A stretch of DNA of 7,148 nt from Candidatus Arcticimaribacter sp. UBA7428 (GTDB lineage: Bacteria; Bacteroidota; Bacteroidia; Flavobacteriales; Flavobacteriaceae): assembly GCA_002477625.1 (NCBI GenBank), contig DLQQ01000033.1, positions 1-7,148 of the forward strand, given 5' to 3'. The position numbers were made by a program, and so were the translations under genes. The stretch's first letter is position 1; every line of letters starts with the position of its first letter. Shown here one piece after another: positions 5,449 to 7,148 of this stretch. The notes under the pieces are model-generated. The model worked only from the letters and a program-made list of their open reading frames with translations, was not told where the DNA came from and made no database searches.

Positions 5449-7148
5449 ATGGGAGACATCATAACCTTATTACCTGATCATGTTGCCAATCAGATTGCAG
5501 CTGGCGAAGTCGTTCAGCGTCCCGCATCGGTGGTTAAAGAATTGATGGAAAATGCTATTGATGCAGGTTCCAGTCAAGTCCAATTGATCATCAAAGAAGC
5601 GGGTAAACTTTTGATCCAAGTCGTCGATGATGGTAAGGGCATGAGTGTTACTGATGCTCGAATGGCATTTGAACGTCACGCTACTTCTAAAATTAAATCT
5701 GCCGATGACCTTTTTGCATTAAATACCAAAGGGTTTCGTGGGGAAGCATTAGCATCTATCGCTGCTGTTGCCCATGTTGAAATGCTTACGCGAACGGAAG
5801 AAGATGAAGTTGCAACATTGATAAAAATTGCTGGAAGTGAAATTCAAGAACAAGAACCTTGTGTTGCTCCTAAAGGAAGTTCAATTGCAGTTAAAAATTT
5901 ATTTTTTAATATTCCTGCCCGTCGTAATTTTTTAAAATCAAACACGGTGGAACTCCGCCACATCATCGATGAATTTCATCGCGTGGCTCTGGCGCATCCA
6001 CAAATTGCTTTTACTTTTTTTCAAGGGGGACATGAATTATTCGATTTGCCAGCAACTAATTTAAGAAAACGAATTGTACACATTTTTGGATCCAAAATGG
6101 ACGAGAAATTAGTGCCTGTTGAAGAATCCACATCCGTATCTTCTGTTTCTGGATTTGTATTGAAACCCAATGCAGCCAAGAAAACACGAGGCCAGCAGTT
6201 TTTCTTTGTCAACGATCGTTTCATTAAAAGTCCCTTCATGCATCATGCGATCATGAATGCTTATGAAGGTTTGTTGGCCGAAGGAACGGTCCCTGGATAT
6301 TTTATTTTTTTCAACCTAGATCCGCAAACAATAGACATCAACATACATCCTACCAAAACAGAAGTTAAGTTTGAAGATGAACAGAGTCTGTACGCGATTT
6401 TGCGTTCGTGTATCAAACACAGTTTGGGGATGTTTAATGTAGCTCCAACGCTCGATTTTGATCGTGATCCAAACCTAGACACTCCCTACAATCAGGTGAG
6501 TCAACATGCAGGAATACCAAAATTAGAGGTAGATTCTAATTTTAATCCTTTTAAAAATCCTGAAGCTAGTCGTTTTTCAAAACCCAATGAAGCCAGCTGG
6601 GAAAGCTTATATGTAGAAGTTGAGTCGCAACCGATTCCCAATATTTTAGAGCAGGAATTCAGTACGACAAAAGCATACGATGCGATTAAACTTTTTCAGT
6701 TGATGAATCGGTATATTGTCAGTTCCATAGGTTCTGCCTTATTGTTAATCGATCAGCAACGGGCACACGAGCGGGTGTTGTACGAACAATTTTTAACTAC
6801 AATTACGCAAAAGAAAACAGCAAGTCAACAATTGCTATTCCCGTATTCTCTGGAATTAGACACTACACAGCAAGTGCTTTTATCTGATTTAGAAGAGGTG
6901 TTGATTGAAGCAGGTTTTGTTTTTGAACGAAGTTCCAATGCAGTAGTTGTCATCAAAGGGATCCCAGTATCGAGTTCTGAAAAAGAAATCCCTAATATTT
7001 TTGAAAACCTATTTGCTTCTTTGGAAAGCGATTTGCCTGCCGATAGTTTCAGTCAATCAGACGTATTGTCAAAGTCCTTGGCCAAAACCTTAGCAATTAA
7101 GAGAGGAGTGCAGATGAAACCCGAAGAACAGCAACGTCTTTTGGATGA
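5449..7148 (+). CDS. mutL: MutL, DNA mismatch repair protein (3' end outside window)
   Basis: MutL couples MutS mismatch recognition to strand processing. The ATG at 5449 gives MGDIITLLPDHVANQIAAGE and 566 codons before the edge; family length is about 610-630. The GHKL ATPase is intact: KELMENAIDAG at residues 30-40 with catalytic Glu31 and Mg-binding Asn35, DDGKGM at 60-65, RHATSKI at 76-82, GFRGEALASI at 95-104 and NIHPTKTEVKF at 298-308. A variable linker follows (about 335-420). In the C-terminal dimerisation domain QQLLFP at 460-465 fits the sliding-clamp motif QxLxxP. The metal motif usually DQHAxxExxxxE reads DQQRAHERVLYE at 435-446, with glutamine at the His position. The next motif, usually ACK or ACR, reads AKTLAIK at 545-551 with no cysteine. 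The last motif (CPHGRP in Bacillus) lies outside. The gene starts four bases after the upstream stop, without Shine-Dalgarno. Identity is certain; endonuclease activity is doubtful. Confidence 0.97.
   Translation, partial: MGDIITLLPDHVANQIAAGEVVQRPASVVKELMENAIDAGSSQVQLIIKEAGKLLIQVVDDGKGMSVTDARMAFERHATSKIKSADDLFALNTKGFRGEALASIAAVAHVEMLTRTEEDEVATLIKIAGSEIQEQEPCVAPKGSSIAVKNLFFNIPARRNFLKSNTVELRHIIDEFHRVALAHPQIAFTFFQGGHELFDLPATNLRKRIVHIFGSKMDEKLVPVEESTSVSSVSGFVLKPNAAKKTRGQQFFFVNDRFIKSPFMHHAIMNAYEGLLAEGTVPGYFIFFNLDPQTIDINIHPTKTEVKFEDEQSLYAILRSCIKHSLGMFNVAPTLDFDRDPNLDTPYNQVSQHAGIPKLEVDSNFNPFKNPEASRFSKPNEASWESLYVEVESQPIPNILEQEFSTTKAYDAIKLFQLMNRYIVSSIGSALLLIDQQRAHERVLYEQFLTTITQKKTASQQLLFPYSLELDTTQQVLLSDLEEVLIEAGFVFERSSNAVVVIKGIPVSSSEKEIPNIFENLFASLESDLPADSFSQSDVLSKSLAKTLAIKRGVQMKPEEQQRLLD

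Noticed and set aside
5470..6482. Three minus-strand open frames (5470-5679, 6021-6239, 6261-6482)
   Set aside because: All are antisense to conserved MutL ATPase-domain sequence.
1..7148. CRISPR array, insertion sequence, integrase, tRNA, toxin-antitoxin or new defence cassette
   Set aside because: No spaced repeats, transposase or integrase motifs, tRNA-like folds or paired small genes were found on either strand by eye.

Overview
The window reads as a chromosomal segment of a Bacteroidota bacterium, most likely a member of the Flavobacteriales. Three things support this: the protein sequences of RecF, RibH and MutL, the AT-rich non-coding DNA, and copies of the Bacteroidota promoter -7 box (TAnnTTTG) in front of genes that mostly lack a Shine-Dalgarno sequence. 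Genus cannot be read from the sequence.

Layout, left to right. (1) recF on the minus strand, with its C-terminal end cut off by the left edge. (2) A 112-bp divergent intergenic region with a -7 box for recF and a 9-bp inverted repeat. (3) A 683-residue TonB-dependent outer-membrane receptor on the plus strand. It closely resembles E. coli YncD, now called PqqU (a pyrroloquinoline quinone receptor), and must start at a non-ATG codon. (4) A DUF1572/DinB-like putative metal-binding protein on the minus strand, tail to tail with the receptor and with one base between the stop codons. (5) A 188-bp AT-rich intergenic region ending in a good -7 box. (6) A plus-strand, co-directional run: a membrane-anchored TPR protein, ribH (lumazine synthase), a 96-residue single-pass membrane protein, and mutL, which runs off the right edge. 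Gaps in this run are 6, 83 and 4 bases, so at least the TPR-ribH and small protein-mutL pairs are probably cotranscribed.

Functionally this is mainly housekeeping: recombination repair (RecF), mismatch repair (MutL), riboflavin synthesis (RibH) and a likely envelope quality-control protein (TPR). From memory of flavobacterial gene order, recF, the TPR gene, ribH, the small gene and mutL are normally neighbours, so the receptor plus DUF1572 pair looks like an insertion. I see no mobile element, CRISPR array, tRNA, rRNA or obvious new defence or secretion system. The points most worth a second look are the altered endonuclease motifs in MutL, the PqqU-like receptor and its TTG start, the inverted repeat between recF and the receptor, and the unexplained 96-residue membrane protein.
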